Assembly: GCF_004366355.1 (NCBI RefSeq)
Contig: NZ_SODV01000002.1
Location: forward strand, 1,590,768 to 1,654,767
Source of the DNA: Dinghuibacter silviterrae
Lineage (GTDB): Bacteria > Bacteroidota > Bacteroidia > Chitinophagales > Chitinophagaceae
DNA length: 64,000 nt
Reading direction: 5' to 3'
The first letter of the stretch is position 1. Each line of letters opens with the position of its first letter. Below, one piece after another: positions 16,154 to 29,700 of this stretch. The notes under the pieces are model-generated. The model worked only from the letters and a program-made list of their open reading frames with translations, did no database searches and was not told the origin of the DNA. The position numbers and the translations under genes were made by a program.

Positions 16154-17604
16154 TTCTGCGTACACTCCATGGTTGCGTCCGAAATTTCCGCATTTCCAGC
16201 CAGGGTATATTTCTGAGCTGACCCATCCCATTGGATTTCCTGGCGCATCAGCTGATAGGTTCCGTGCTCCCTGGCGGCTTCGATTTTGACGATGTATTTC
16301 CCGGGTGCTACCGCATTACCATGATCGTCCTTGCCATCCCACTTCAATGAATACTTGCCTGCCGACCGGGTAGCGCTGGTGATCGAAGCGGAGAAGGTAT
16401 TGTCCGTATAATACCGGTCCCGGTATTTGAGGTACCACGACTTGAGTTCGGGAAGGTAACGGTCGGGGCCGTGCCAAACGGAAATGGTGCGGACAGGCGC
16501 ATGATTTTCATCTTCCACCCACACCGCCACATAGGGCCGCTTGGCAAAACCTTGTTGAAGCGTGATGCTGAGACTGATCAGCAGCTCGTTATCGGCACTT
16601 TGCGGCTTTGAGGTTTTTTCTGTTTCGAGCCGTTTCCAGCCGGTGCTTTCTACCGTCCTGCCGTCCCTCGTGAGGATAAGGTAATCTACCCCGGGCATGC
16701 TTTCGGCCAGCTTTTCGCTTTCTTCCGGCCGCATGACATTAAAGGCCGTTGCCAACGCCCCCGCATCCGTGGCGCTGGGGGCGACCACCGTTGCACTGAG
16801 AATGTTGTCGGCAGGCTGGCCCGTGCGGGGGTCGACGATATGCGAATACCATTTGCCCTGAATCAATTCACCCCGGCGATAGTTGCCGCTCGTCGCCACC
16901 GCCCTGTTGCTGACCCGGATCCGGTCGAGCGGAACGTCATTCTCTGCATCCGCCCTCGGATCGCTGACCAGAATATCCTCCGTTTGCCTGCCCGAGACCA
17001 GAAGGTCACCCCCGATATTGACGACGATCGCATCCACTTTTGCCGCGGCAAGAGCGACGTCTGAGGCGTGCTTGATAATATAGCTTTTGGTAAAGGAATT
17101 CAGCATAAGCGGGGCCGTTCCAAGATGGGTGGCCGTATGGCCCACAGGGTTCAATGCCCAATGCGTTTGCCGGACTTCGGCCACCGCCGCGCTCAGCTCC
17201 TCCTCCGTAGGGACCCTGCCCTTTTTCGCCGCTTCTTTCCAACAACGGGTAACCGCCTCGGCCGAAGCGTCCAACGCCCCGTCCGTCCGGTTGCGCCACT
17301 GGTCGAACAAGGAGAGCACATCGTACAAATCCGTCGAAATGTGGACCGGCTTGTCCGTCGTGGCCACCCACCGGCTGAATTCGCTACTGGGATCATACCC
17401 GCTTAATATTCCGGAAAGCCTGGAAATTTCCTGCAGGACGGCGGTTTCCGCTTTCGCGGATTCCTCCGGCGAGGAGGCTAAGATTTTTAGCTCCATCGAC
17501 GTGCCCAATACGTTCTCGTAGTGGGATACAAAAGTCTGCGGATTTTTTGGGCTGGTAAACGCGAATAGCAGGACGGCAGCCAGTAAACCGGTCAGGGTCT
17601 TCAT
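16150..17604 (-). CDS. apbE: FAD:protein FMN transferase (ApbE) fused to DUF2271
   Basis: A 484-residue exported protein with an N-terminal signal segment (LLAAVLLFAFTSPKN). Residues ~30-320 are the ApbE flavinyltransferase (GTSMELKI, LNSFTKSYIIKHASDVALA, VNIGGDLLVSG, SGNYRRGELIQGKWYSHIVDPRTGQP, SATDAGALATAFNVM), which attaches FMN to Thr/Ser of periplasmic proteins. Residues ~350-484 are DUF2271, a beta-sandwich found with ApbE and PepSY proteins. The start MKTLTG was chosen for its signal peptide; the frame extends further upstream. It is coupled to the PepSY gene by ATGA, which suggests a membrane flavin redox module. Confidence 0.9.
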   Translation of the reverse strand: MKTLTGLLAAVLLFAFTSPKNPQTFVSHYENVLGTSMELKILASSPEESAKAETAVLQEISRLSGILSGYDPSSEFSRWVATTDKPVHISTDLYDVLSLFDQWRNRTDGALDASAEAVTRCWKEAAKKGRVPTEEELSAAVAEVRQTHWALNPVGHTATHLGTAPLMLNSFTKSYIIKHASDVALAAAKVDAIVVNIGGDLLVSGRQTEDILVSDPRADAENDVPLDRIRVSNRAVATSGNYRRGELIQGKWYSHIVDPRTGQPADNILSATVVAPSATDAGALATAFNVMRPEESEKLAESMPGVDYLILTRDGRTVESTGWKRLETEKTSKPQSADNELLISLSITLQQGFAKRPYVAVWVEDENHAPVRTISVWHGPDRYLPELKSWYLKYRDRYYTDNTFSASITSATRSAGKYSLKWDGKDDHGNAVAPGKYIVKIEAAREHGTYQLMRQEIQWDGSAQKYTLAGNAEISDATMECTQK

Positions 17605-17655
17605 CAAAAGCGGTTTAAAGTTTACATGAAAGAGGGTGCTATCCACTAAATATAG

Positions 17656-17697
17656 GCAAAAAAAGACCGCCACGGACGACCGCGGCGGTCTTTTTGC
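17656..17697 (-). terminator. Terminator of the Tc toxin operon
   Basis: An inverted repeat with arms GCAAAAAGACCGCC / GGCGGTCTTTTTTTGC lies 4 bases after the TcA-like stop codon on the minus strand and is followed by a T-run. The A and T flanks could let it act on both strands. It cleanly separates the toxin operon from the ApbE gene. Confidence 0.8.
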
Positions 17698-17700
17698 CCC

Positions 17701-20700
17701 CTATTGCCGGGGCGACAGACTATACACGAAAATGATGAAGAGGTCATTGATATCCGCCGGGGCAACAGGCACAACCCCCGATCCTGTCCCATTGTTGATC
17801 GTCCAAAGCCCGGGCGCATCCTTACAAGGGGTCGTACTGTACATCATTTGACCAAACAGCGGATTCGGTCCGAAATGGAGCGGCACGTTGCTTAGTTTCT
17901 GTCCCGAGAGGTATAGGGAAGGCGCGTTGACCCCGGTCGTCATGTCGGCCAGAACGATCACGTTGCTGATTTTAACCGTCAACCCTTGCGTAAAATAGGG
18001 GAATCGCGTGCTGGTATCCAGGTCCAGCTCCTGTGTCGTCCCGGTGGGATGGAGGAACTTGTACCATTGAGTGGGGAAATCTCTCCGGGCGCTGAATCCC
18101 CTTGTCAACGTCAGCCCCGAGGTGTTCAGGGCGCTGCCGAGCTTGCTTTGCAGGCTTTGGCTGGCCACCGATTGAAGGGCCGGACCTCCTTCACGGGAGG
18201 TGTATTTGACATGGAGAATGAGGTCGGTAATGGTTGAGGGATCGAACTGGGGATATACACTGGTGAGCTGGATCTGCCAGGTACTGATGGCGCCTGCTCC
18301 TTCGAAGGGTACATACCGGTCGTCTTTCCCGCTCATCTCGAACAACCCGGCGTCGTTGACCCCGGAGCTGGTGGCGATATACTGGGTCATGGCGACATTG
18401 TCCAGGAACCGTCTGTCATTGGTGGGCGTGCCCTTGGCGTCGGTAAGGCGGGGGTAGTTGCCGGCCGTCCCGGCGGTATTGTCGATACGGACGGAATTGG
18501 ACATCAGGGTCATTTTGAGACAGACAGGGGTATAAGGTCCTACGATACCGGGCAGGGTTACGGCTACCTGTTTGATGCGCCGGAAGTACTGGCCTGGGTA
18601 GTCGAGGTCGAAGAGCTCTTCCGGTACCGTCACGTAACAGGAGCCTGCGGACTTTAGCTGGAGGAGCGCGATGGGATCGAGCTGCGCCAGGGATACCTGC
18701 CGGGTTAACTCGTATTCACGGACATTGAGGGCAAAGTAGTCCGTTTCCATTTGTTTGAGGCTGTTCATCAGGTTCTCCCCGCTGAGCAAGCCTTTGTGTA
18801 GGCTGTCCCAGTACCCGTATTGGATATAGGATGTCCCCGGAATCCCCAATTCGTACCGGAAACAGATTTCTGTTTGTTTCGCAAAACTATACGCGCGCTG
18901 GTAGCTTTGGAAGTAGACGTTGGACAACTGGGTGACCATCCAGGTGTACAGCACCTGGTTGGTATATTTATTTTGGAGAAAGGTTTCAACGTCCTCTGCG
19001 TTCTGTATCAGCAGCTGTTGGTTTTGCTCGTCCTGGGTGGCGATTTGGATCTTATTCTGGGCGGCCTGGATCTGGGCGCCGACCTGGGTCAGTTCGTCCT
19101 TGGCCATGGTTAACTGGAAGTTCCATTCAGCCATCCGCCGCGTGTACCCGGCATTTGTGTTGGCCAGCGAGGCGGACCGGTCGTCGAAGTGCGCCTGGAA
19201 ACTCATCCGTTGTACAAAACAATCCACGCCTTCGCCCAGGGTCGTACCCCCAAAGGTGACGGTCGCGGCCGGAGAACCGAACACGCCATTTATACCCATG
19301 GTGAAATTGGGCAGTTGCCGCAATATACCGGCCAGGATAGTCCCGTCGGATATGGGATCTTCCAGGGAGAGGGATTGCTGGTTGAGGGCAAGTGCCTGCT
19401 GCTCCAATTGGAGGAGTCCACCCTGTACCAGCCCGTTGTAGTAGGCAATCTTGTCGTTGATCAGCGCCTGGTAATCCTGGAGGTTGGTCAGGTTGAGGTT
19501 GGCGTCTGTGATTTGGAGTTGTTTGATTTTATCCACCGCTTGTTGGACAGAGACCTCCTGGGTCGCCCTCAACAGCGAAAGGCCTTCGGCATCTTGTTTT
19601 TCCAATGCGGAGAGCAAGGCCGATCCCAGGTTCCTTACCTCGCTACACAGTTCCGTGGCCTTTTGGATCATCACCATAAACCGGTAGTTGGGCAGGATAC
19701 CTCCCCAGTCACTGATACTGCTGCCTTCCGGCCCTCCCATACCCGGTACGTTCGGGAAGGGGGACAACGGTTGGAATTGACCCTTTATGTTCATGCAGTT
19801 CCGGATCTGGTTGAGCAGGGTTTCGATCTTCGTCCAATAGCCCAACAGGACCTGGTTGGGAGGAATGCAAAAGTACAGGCCCGGCAATTGTTGGATCTTG
19901 GGTTTGGGCTTGCCGCCACCCGAGGGTGAGCCCCCGGGGGAGGCGGGCGGGATCAGGTTCTCGAACTGTACGACGGGGTCCGACAGGTAGCCTTCCGATC
20001 CGTCTATAAAGATCAGGGCTTCCAAGCCCAGCTCCAGTTGATAGTAGCTACACACCGGCGTTTCTACAAGGGGTGGGATCGCCTCGGGCTCGGTACCCAG
20101 GCATTCCAGCGCCAGCATATACAACTGGATGGCTATGTTGACCGATTCCATGGTATACTGCTGGTAGTTGAAGTTGGCCCAGGCGATCAGGTTATCCAGG
20201 TATTTCATAAAGGCCGTATACATGTAGGGTACGATACGGTATTGGGCCAGCATGTGCGGGTCGTAGGGGTCGTTGCGCCAGAGCTTGACGGAGAGCCAAA
20301 ACGCTTCCTGGGCCCCAGGGTCGATCTCATAGAGAAGGATCTGGTCGGCCGTCAGGGTGGGGTTGGTATTTTCGAAAAACGGCTTGGTCACCCAGAATTT
20401 CTGGGGCACAGGGTCGCTGGAAGTGTCGGTGGGGTTGAAGATCAGCTTGAACCAGGTGTCTGCGTCTTCGAATTGCTGGTTCTGGCTGAGCATCATGGCT
20501 GACAGGAGGACGGTGTGGAAGAACAGTTCCCAGTTGTATTGGCCGTAGGCAGACAACTGTCCCACGGAAAGGGGGCCGAAGTCCATTTGTTCCAGCGGGC
20601 GCCCCCCGTAGGCATCCACGTTCAACACATTGCCCGTAGGAGAATACGCGGACGAAAAGCTGAAGTCTTTGTAGTTTGGGCTGCTTACGATAGGATTGGC

Positions 20701-23700
20701 CAACACCTCCGGGCTATTGTAATAGGTGGCGTCCCCCGTAAGCTGGATCGGCCGGTTGAGGATGGATTGTATGCCCTGTTGGGCATTGAGCTTGATGAAT
20801 TGGTGGGCGAAAGGATGATAGAAGTTGGTGAACTGGAAGTACGGCCCGTTGTCGAGGGTCAGGTAATTGGTGTTGGAAAAAAAGGTGCTGAGTTGCCCGG
20901 CATCCCCGCCCGTGGCCAGGAAGGCCAGTTCCATGCCCTGGTAGTACTGGAAGCCGTTGAGGTAAAACGCCTGGTTCACAAAAAAGGTGCGGGTCGCATC
21001 CTGGTAAAAAAACGGCATCATGATCCCCAGGTAATCGAAATCGAGACTGTTGGTGAGCAGGTATTGGTATTTGGCCCAAAGCCCCATTTGCAGGTAGAGA
21101 AGGTTGGCATACCGTGTGCCGGAAGGGGCGTTGAGTATGGCGTATCCACTGCCGTCCAGCAAGGCGCCTGTGCCTTCGGTGAGCATATTATCCCAGTTGC
21201 TGCCCTGGAACCAGGTGGGGGCGATATAAGGCGAGTAATTGGCTACGGAAGCCAGGTCAATAGCGGTCGCATATCCCCGGGCCGGATCCAACAGGAAGGA
21301 ATTGGGCCCGCCTTCGGCTATGATGGCGAGGGTGCCCGCTCCCCCGTTGGTGTTGTAACTCAGGGAAGAGGCCACGATCGTCAGACCCGATGGCAGCAGC
21401 GGATTCAGGATAGAGAGAAGCGTGGCGAGCGATCCCGAGCTTGTATAATTGATGAGCGCGCCCGACGACATGGTGTCGGGAAGATTGCCCACGAATATAT
21501 AATTGTTGAGCCGGTCCAGGAGCTCCTGCACGGGAACGTTGGGCGCCCCCATATCGACGGTGACACTATAGGAGAAGTCATAGTCCTTGCCACTGAGCTT
21601 GAAGGTCAGGTCCAGGTTCACTTCGGCGGAGGAGGACTGGAAACAGGTGATCACCATGGTATTGTTGGTGAGCAGTGCGTCTATGGTCCCGGTATAGGCA
21701 TTCGACGAAGGCGTGGGAATGTCAAGGGCTACGAAGACAAAGTCCGGAACGTCGGGATAAAGCGTGGGGCCGTTTCCACTGTACAGGATGGTGGCGGAAG
21801 ACAGGGAATCCTTGGAAACCTTTTTCCCCGACCATTGGCCATTCTTGTACTCGCTGAACGCCAGTTGGATCTGCCAGTATTTGTTGGGTGGGGGCGTGCT
21901 GGCGGTGGTTTTCCCGGAGTTTTGCTGCGCTGTCTGTGTCTGCGTCTTCTTGTCTTCGTCGGTCGCCTGGGTAAACATGGGCCAGTACAGGTACAACCGT
22001 CCGTTTTGAACCACCGGGATGACCTGGTCGGAGGAGATGTCCGCCGTGACTTCTTCCCAGGGGCTCCAGGACCCGTTGATGTTGTCGATATTTTTGAAAT
22101 ACCGGTAATAGAAGGTGGCCGGGTCTCCTCCATAGGTACAGGCGAAGACGTGCAGTGTCTGGGTGGGTTCATCATACCACATTCCCTTTAATTGCAGTCT
22201 TGCCACCTGGTCCAGGCTTTGCAAATAGTTGTCATAGGCAGCCTGCACAATATCCACGGTGACGGCGCCCTGGGTGAGGTCGTTTTGCAAATCCTGGAAA
22301 AAGGACGACTGGTTGGGAAGCGCCTGGGGAAGGATGAGATTTTCAGGGAAAAGGAAGGTGTACCTGGCCTCGTACCAGCCCTCGTACGTCCCCATCCAGC
22401 TCCACTGTTCCCAGTCTTCGTCGAGCGTCGTATTGGCCTGTATCCTCGGCGCTTCCAGGTTAAGCAGGCAGCGTTGAACAAAGAGTTGTATCGAGCAATA
22501 GGCCTGTATTGTCCGTGTCGTCGGTTGACACGCGCCCATTTCGACATCGATCAGGAAGTTGCCGTATACCGTAAAGGTATCCGGGAAGATATCGAACTTT
22601 CCATAAGGATTGGTGACTTTGTTGGACAACAGATAAGCCACGAGCGCGTCCCGTCGCTCTTGTCTCAGTGTATTCATCAAAGGCTGTATGGCGCTCATCC
22701 AACTGGTGTCGTCCGGATAAATCGACTTCAGTGCCTGTTTGATGTCCACGGCAACCGTTTCGGTGATGGGATTGATCGTCCAGTTGACACAGCGGGAGGG
22801 TGTCACCTTCAATTGTCCTGCCGACTGGAAACAGCTGGACAGGCAGAGGAGGGTGGTGATATCCCCCAGGTCGGGGATGCATCCTACCGGAGGGACGGCT
22901 GTATCTTTTAGCTTAAGGGGATTCAAGACCAGGTTGGGGAGGTTGGGCTGACCCACGTTCAGCAGGTAGGAGAGTTGGATGGGGTCCCAGCCCGTCAGTT
23001 GGATGAGTGCCCGCAACAAGGCCCCGGGGTTCGGTGGTATCACCGGGGTGGCGGAAAGGTCCTGGCCAATCATCAGTGCTGCGGAGATGATGTCGTAGAC
23101 GGACAACTGGGTGGTTTGTCCCGGTTGGGCGAGGTCCGGTATGGTGATCGTCTTGTATTGCCGTTCGAAGAGACAAAGATCGTTGAGGATGCTCCACGAG
23201 CCGAAGGATATGGGGGATGAAGGCGTCGGCCAGGCAAAGAGATCGGGTGTCCCAATGGAAGAACCCAGCTCCAGCAGCCATTGTATATCCGTGGAGGACA
23301 GGTTGAAGGTATTGATGAGAAAGGCAGCCCTGGCCAGCTTCATATAGGTTTGTGCGAGTGGATATTGGGTAGGGTCGGGGTTGAGGGCTTTGTTATTGCC
23401 GGTAAAAGCAGGGTCTATAAATGCGGTGACATAGTTCGTCAGCACCCCTGCGACTGCCGCTGTCACGCCGAAGTTAGAGGCGATCTGGGCGGATAGCGCA
23501 TCCATTTCTTTGATGGTCTGGTAGCTTGTACTGAGGGTATCCAGGAAGTAGGCGTACCGGTCCGCCTGGGCGATGGTGGGGGTAGCCAGGGTGGCGTATA
23601 GGGCGTCGAACCCGGCGCCGGCCGCCCTGTTGGCATCGCCGGACGACTGATAAAGTAGGGACAAGGCCTGTTGGTAGGCAAAACCGCTACCCAGCGACTG

Positions 23701-26700
23701 GAGGACAGCAAGATCGGCGGACGCAATGCATCCGGCCAGCGTCAAGGTACCGGTGTCCGCCGAAAAGGATAACTGGTTGGCGTATACCGGCGGGAAAATA
23801 AGGGGAGGAAGGCCGAAATACCCCGTGGACGTTACCACGGTGCCGGGGGCGCTGGGCTGGGAAGCCAGGTAGATGCCTGTTACGGCGTTGCGGTAGGCTG
23901 GGTCCGGGGATTGCGCGAGCAGGCCCACGTAATCGACAAAGGACATGGGCCCGGTAAACGAGAGGGTGCCTCCCTGGTAGCTGATGACCGCTCCGCCCGA
24001 CAACGTCAGACCGGAAGCGCTAAACGGCGTATCGGGTGGTGGGGCGAAGACCATGATGTTCCCGGGGTTCGCCCCCAGCGTCGCCAGTTGTTGCACCGCG
24101 GCGGCAAAATCGGGATCGGTGGTCTGTATGCCGGCCGTCAACAGGGTAACCGTTGCGGGCGGTATGGGGATGGCCCCGGAATAGTAGAGGATACTGCTGT
24201 TGCTATCATAGCCCCACCCGGCTGTCTTAGCGGCTGACGGAATGAGCACGGGGGGGAGGGCTGCCAGCGGGGTGGTATTGACAACGACGGTTTGCGACCC
24301 TGTATACAGCTTTTGGATGGATTGGGTGTACGTGTCATTCGTGGACGGAGGGACCAGGGCCAGGAGCGCACTTTGCTGCGCGGCGGTCATCTGCCCGGTG
24401 AAGCTCAGCACATAGGTGGACCCTGTACTCTGTACGGTGACGCCCTGGCTCTGGAGGTCGGAAGGCTTGACGCCATCCGGCAGCCCTCCACCGGAAACTG
24501 CTTCCAGGGAGACCACGGTGGTGACCTGGGATTGGTCGTGGAGCTGCCGGACGGCGGCCTGGTAGGAGGCGTTGTCGCTCAATGCCAGCAGGGTGTCGCG
24601 TTCCGCATCCGGCATTTGGCCGGTATATGAGAGTTGGCCATCCTGCCAGGAGACCGGTGCGCCCGCCGGAAAGGAGATGGAAGGAAGCGCGGCCAGCACC
24701 ACTCCCGTCGTTTTAGAGGGCGGGGGGGGCGTACTGTACATGAATTGGATGGCGTCTGTATAACCGGGATCCGTGCCCAACTGGGCGAGGTTGAACCCGT
24801 CGTTGCAGGAGGTATCCGGTGTTCCCGTGAAAATGATGGCTCCGCTGGTATAGACCGTGCTCCCGATGTTGCCGTCCGGCAACGGGACATAAGCGGGAGG
24901 AAGGGTGGCCCCGAAGATAGCGGACGTTTGGTTATACAGACACCCGATCGCTGCCTGGTAGGCCGGGTCAGCGCTGAGGGCCAGGAGGGCGGTTTGTGTT
25001 TGGGGCTGCATCTGGCCGGTATACGTCAGGGTCATGTTGGTGCCGCTGGCGTTATAGAAGACGCCGTTCGCCGCGAACTGGGTGGTGTTCAAACCCGGAG
25101 GCTGGGGCAACGTGACGCCGTAGGTACCGGCGGTATTGGCGAGTTGGAACAAAGCGGCGACGGTAGTGCTCCAGTTGTTCAGACTGCTGAGGTTGTTCAG
25201 CGCGTCGCGTACGGTGGCGCTCATCTGCCCCGCGAAACTGACCATAGGGGGACTGGCCATTGCCGATAAGCCCGTGATCCCGCTAAGGTCAGGCAGCCCG
25301 GTCCAGCCGGAAGGAAGGGCTGCCAGCGGGGTGGACACGGTTTGCCCCGGTTGGGCGCTGATGAAAAGTTGACAGACCGCCTGTTGAAAATTCTTATCCG
25401 TGGAAATGCCCAGTAGTGCCAGACAATCTGCGGCGCTCATCGCACCGGTAAAAGAAAGTTCCATGACCCCCCCGGTATCCGCGGCATAAACCAGCCCATC
25501 CACCCCCGCATCGGGCAGACCGATCACGGGTATCGCGGCGAGCCGGACATAGGTGACGGTAGGTGCAAGGGCGCCCTGGCTGGCGACCAGCAATTGTGTC
25601 AGGGCGCAGGTATATACCGGGTCAGCACTTTGCGCAAGCAATGCGTTATACACCGGGGCGCTCATAGCCCCCGTAAAGCCCAGGGCGCCCTGCCCCCAGG
25701 AGAAACCGGGGACATTCTGGGCGATGGCGGTGGCGTTGGCAGTGAGCCAGGCTGGAACGGACGATCCGACCGGCACGGCCGATACGGGACAGGTTTGTGA
25801 CTGTTGATAGAGGGTTTGGATGGCTGTCTGACCGGCGGCATCGATACCGGGAAGGTGGCCGAGGTACGTGCTGTCTGTCCCGGCGAGCGCGTCGTTTACG
25901 AATATATAGTAGTGGGTGGTATCATATTGGAGACCGGTGATCGTCTTGTCCGGCAGCGATAGCACGGGCAGACGCTCCAGGTAAGTGGCGGTGGAGGACT
26001 GCGCGTACTGGGTCCGCAGTAATTGAAACAGGCGAAGGTTGTCCAGCACCTGGTCCAGATAGGTGGTGGCGTCGGTCTGGCCGAGGATAGAAAGGACTTT
26101 GGAGGCGATACCCTTGTCCCAGCCCAGGTCGGGATCGGCCAGCCATTTCGACAACAGGGCACCCTTGGGATCGGGCGCCACGGTCGCAGACGCGATGGCG
26201 GTTTGGAGTGCTGACCGGATGCTTTCCAGTCCATTGACCACGGTGGCGGGGTCTGGGATCAGGGAGGGGTTGGCATTGGATTGGTTGGTCAGGACATAGT
26301 TGAGGTCGTCCACCGTGAACCCGGCCTGTTGTATACTATTGAATAGACGGATAAACGAAAAGGTGCTTTCCGGGCTGGCCTTTTTGACGGGGCTGGGAAG
26401 CACCGCGTGCATCGGGTTGACGCCCACCAGGCCGGAAAACGTAAACAGGTCCGATACGCTGATCCCCAGTGCACCGGCTAAAAGCCCGCAGGAATAGATC
26501 AGGGAGAGGTTCGATAGGGAAAGGGCGCTGTAAGCGCCATTGCCGGCATTGATGATGGCCGTGAGGTCGTCCTGTGTGATCCCGCAAACGGTAAGGATAA
26601 CCGCCACGGCACCCGGGTTGGCCTGGGCGTCCGTGATCTGGGTGGTGCCGGACAAAGGCCAGTGGAAAGCAGCGACCAGCGGGTTGGTGATCTGCCGGTT

Positions 26701-29700
26701 CTGAAAAAGCTGCTGGTAGAGGCCAGGGTCCATGTCTTCATAAAAGGTCAGCAATTGGGTGGCCGTCAGACCTAATTGTTGCATCAGTTGGAGAAAATAA
26801 AACAGGTTTGCCCCGAAACCGATGTTTAGTTGGCCGCCGCCCAGGAACATGATGCAATCGTCCAGCTCCGTCATCGATATCGATACGGAGGCCATCTGGT
26901 TGAGTTTTGTCCACAGCCGGAGGAACCGGTTGATATGATCGAATTTCTCCGAGGTCATATTCGTGATCACCATCAGGGCCGTATCGCAGGTATTGGAGGC
27001 CACCTTGTCCCCTATATAAGAATCCCCTTTGGGGTTGATGAAACGTAAGGTCAGCAGGGTTTGCAATTGCGTAAAATCCAACCCCGCGGCCACGAGGAAC
27101 TTGTCCACTTCGGGCTGGCTTACATCGAGGGCGCCCCAGAAACGCAGTTGGGGGTCCGCCGCGGGAGGCACCTGGACCCTGGGGATGAATATGATGTCGG
27201 CCTCTCCGGTAGACAGCCCCATGTAAGCGATCACGATACCCGCGGTAAGGGTGTCCCCTTGTTTACTAAAAGTTTCCATCAGCGCGTAGCGCTGTTTGCC
27301 CATCTTCTCCAGGAAGGTATTGGCTTCGTTGCTGTAGAGGTCGAAGGGCAGTTGTTGCGGGATCAGCGTGGGGTAGAGGTGCCACTTATTGTTGCCTAAG
27401 GTGTCGAACGGGTCGCTGAGCGAATTGTAGACGTTCGTATTGGTATATTCCGGGTTGGCATTGATGTCGTCTGTTCCTAGGTGTGTCTGGTGGGTTTCCA
27501 TCACGACCAGGTCAAAAAAGGTCTTGACCTTCCCCTCGCTGCCGCCCGCTGGATTAAATATATCCTGGGTGATCACCGATGACAATTTCGCCAGGGTGGG
27601 CCGGTCTACCTTGACATTGTTGATGACCTGTCCGTCTACCACGTCCAACCCGGGAATGTTCCCGTACACGTCCGAGTCCCGGTTCTCCAGGACCAGGGCC
27701 AGTTTGAGCGTGATGTACTGGTCCCGGATCACCCACTGGGCCACCCACGAACGGCCGCCGGTGATCCATTCGGGGTAATTCTCCGAGTCCGAAAAGAAGA
27801 TCTCCGACACGACTGCCTGGGGCGTAAGGAGCGATATGTTGCAGATGGGGGTTTTGGGGTCCGCCCCGATCTTCATCAGCAGATCATATAAAACGGGGTT
27901 GATGGTGCCCGGGAACAAATGGATATACAACCAGATCAGGAATTCGGCATACACCGTCTCCCAGTCATTGCCTTCCAGCAGCATGCGGATAGCGGCAATG
28001 GGGGGAATGATGTAGTCTTCCAGCAACTCATTGACAATATCGATATAAGGCAGTTCGGTGTTCGTATTGTCGCAGTTCAGGTCGATATCGCCTATGTCCG
28101 GTCTGCGCCTCCACTGCAAACCGGCGTTTTTATAATTGTTGGCTTGCAATAAAGCCCGGGCGTTGGAACCGGAAGCGGTTTTTCGCAAGAACAGGTAATC
28201 CAGCAAATCGGTGACATAGGCGGGTATGCTGAGGAACGATGTACAGTCCGCGCAGGCACAGTAGGACGGACCTATCCCGAAAAGGTTGGCGAGGTCGGGG
28301 TAGTCGGAATAGAATTTAGAGGTAGGCAATTGCGGATTATAGTCGGTCATCGTGTTGGTGGACGGGTTGTTCAACCTCGTGGCCACCTGGCCGGCGACAT
28401 ACGTTGCCGCAGCATGCACGGTCGAGGCCTGGTCAAAGACCCCCTCCGCAACCGTTGCTCCGCCCAGTGTGTTGCCAAACTGGCCGACGAAAGCAGTTTT
28501 TCCCATGGCATAAATCTGCCGGGCCGAGCGAATATTGGCCGACAGGAGCGTCAGGGCTGCGTCCGCACCCGGCGTGGACCTGTAGACACGTTGTATCCCC
28601 ATGACCTGGTTGGTGACGGTCTGCTGGTCTACGCCCGCCGGCAGGGGATTTTTCTGTACATGGGTATTCAGATAAGGGCTGACGGGAGTGTGTATGAGGT
28701 CGAAATCCGGTTGTGTCAGCACACCGGTGATGTAATCCCTGTTGGCCAGTGTCCAACTGGTGTTTTTTTGAAACCGGGAAGCAAAGACCTGGGTGGGATA
28801 GATCTTTTCAATGCCGGCCGCAAGGGTGGCGGCGGTGCTTTGGATGTCCGTGGGTGCTGCGGTCCCTGCGGCCCGGAGGAGGCTTGCCCAGTCACTCACG
28901 TCCTTATCCACCAAAGTGCCGAGGTCGTCGGGGGTATTGAGTTTCCCCTGCCCCATCAAGTAGGAGACCAGCGGCGTATTGTCCGATGTCCAGGAGGAAA
29001 GCTGGAATACCAGTTGGAGTTTTGCCAGTGCGGCCTGACCCGCTGCGCCCGCGTAGGCAGGGTCCGTCGACAGTGTGGACCAAATGGCCGGGGCCGCGGT
29101 TTTGGGGTCAATATTTAGAAAGGCCTGTTGTTGGGCTGCATTCAAACCCGCGAGCGTGAGCTTTGCGTAGACCGGGGCGGGGGGTAGCGTGCCTCCCGGT
29201 ACCTGGGGTGGTGCATTCTTCAGTTCCTGGAGTTGGCGGCGTATATCGGTTTGGCCGGATAATGTTTTGTAAGGGATGTTATTTTGAAGCGCGGCTTGTT
29301 GAAGGTTGGCGATCATATCGTCGACCGACAGGGTCAAAAACGTCGCATACCCCTGTTCGATGGCTGTGTCGGCGTTGGGGGGGATCGCCTGGCCCATGAC
29401 CTTACCCTGGATAAGAATGCCGTAGAATACACTGGCTTCCAATTTCGTCCATTGTGCAAACCGGAAGGCGGCAACCAGGGACAGGATGACGTTCGCGCTG
29501 AGCGTCGTTTTGGCATTTAGGAAGGACAGGTCCTGTGTTTTTTCGTTTTGCGACAGATCCTCTATAGTCAGGGGTCCGATCAATGACCGGACCGTCCGGA
29601 CCGCCCTGGTGAAGTCGGAGGGACCCATAAAAGCCCTGGGGCCCATGTTGACGTCTACTGTCAATTGTGCGGGGGCATTATAAAAGGGACCGGAAGAAAC

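Noticed and set aside
20515-22191. Long plus-strand open frame (~558 codons) opposite the TcA-like gene
   Set aside because: It lies wholly antisense to a well-supported coding region, has low-complexity, Arg/Gly/Val-rich composition, and shows no domain; such frames arise in GC-rich genes read on the other strand.
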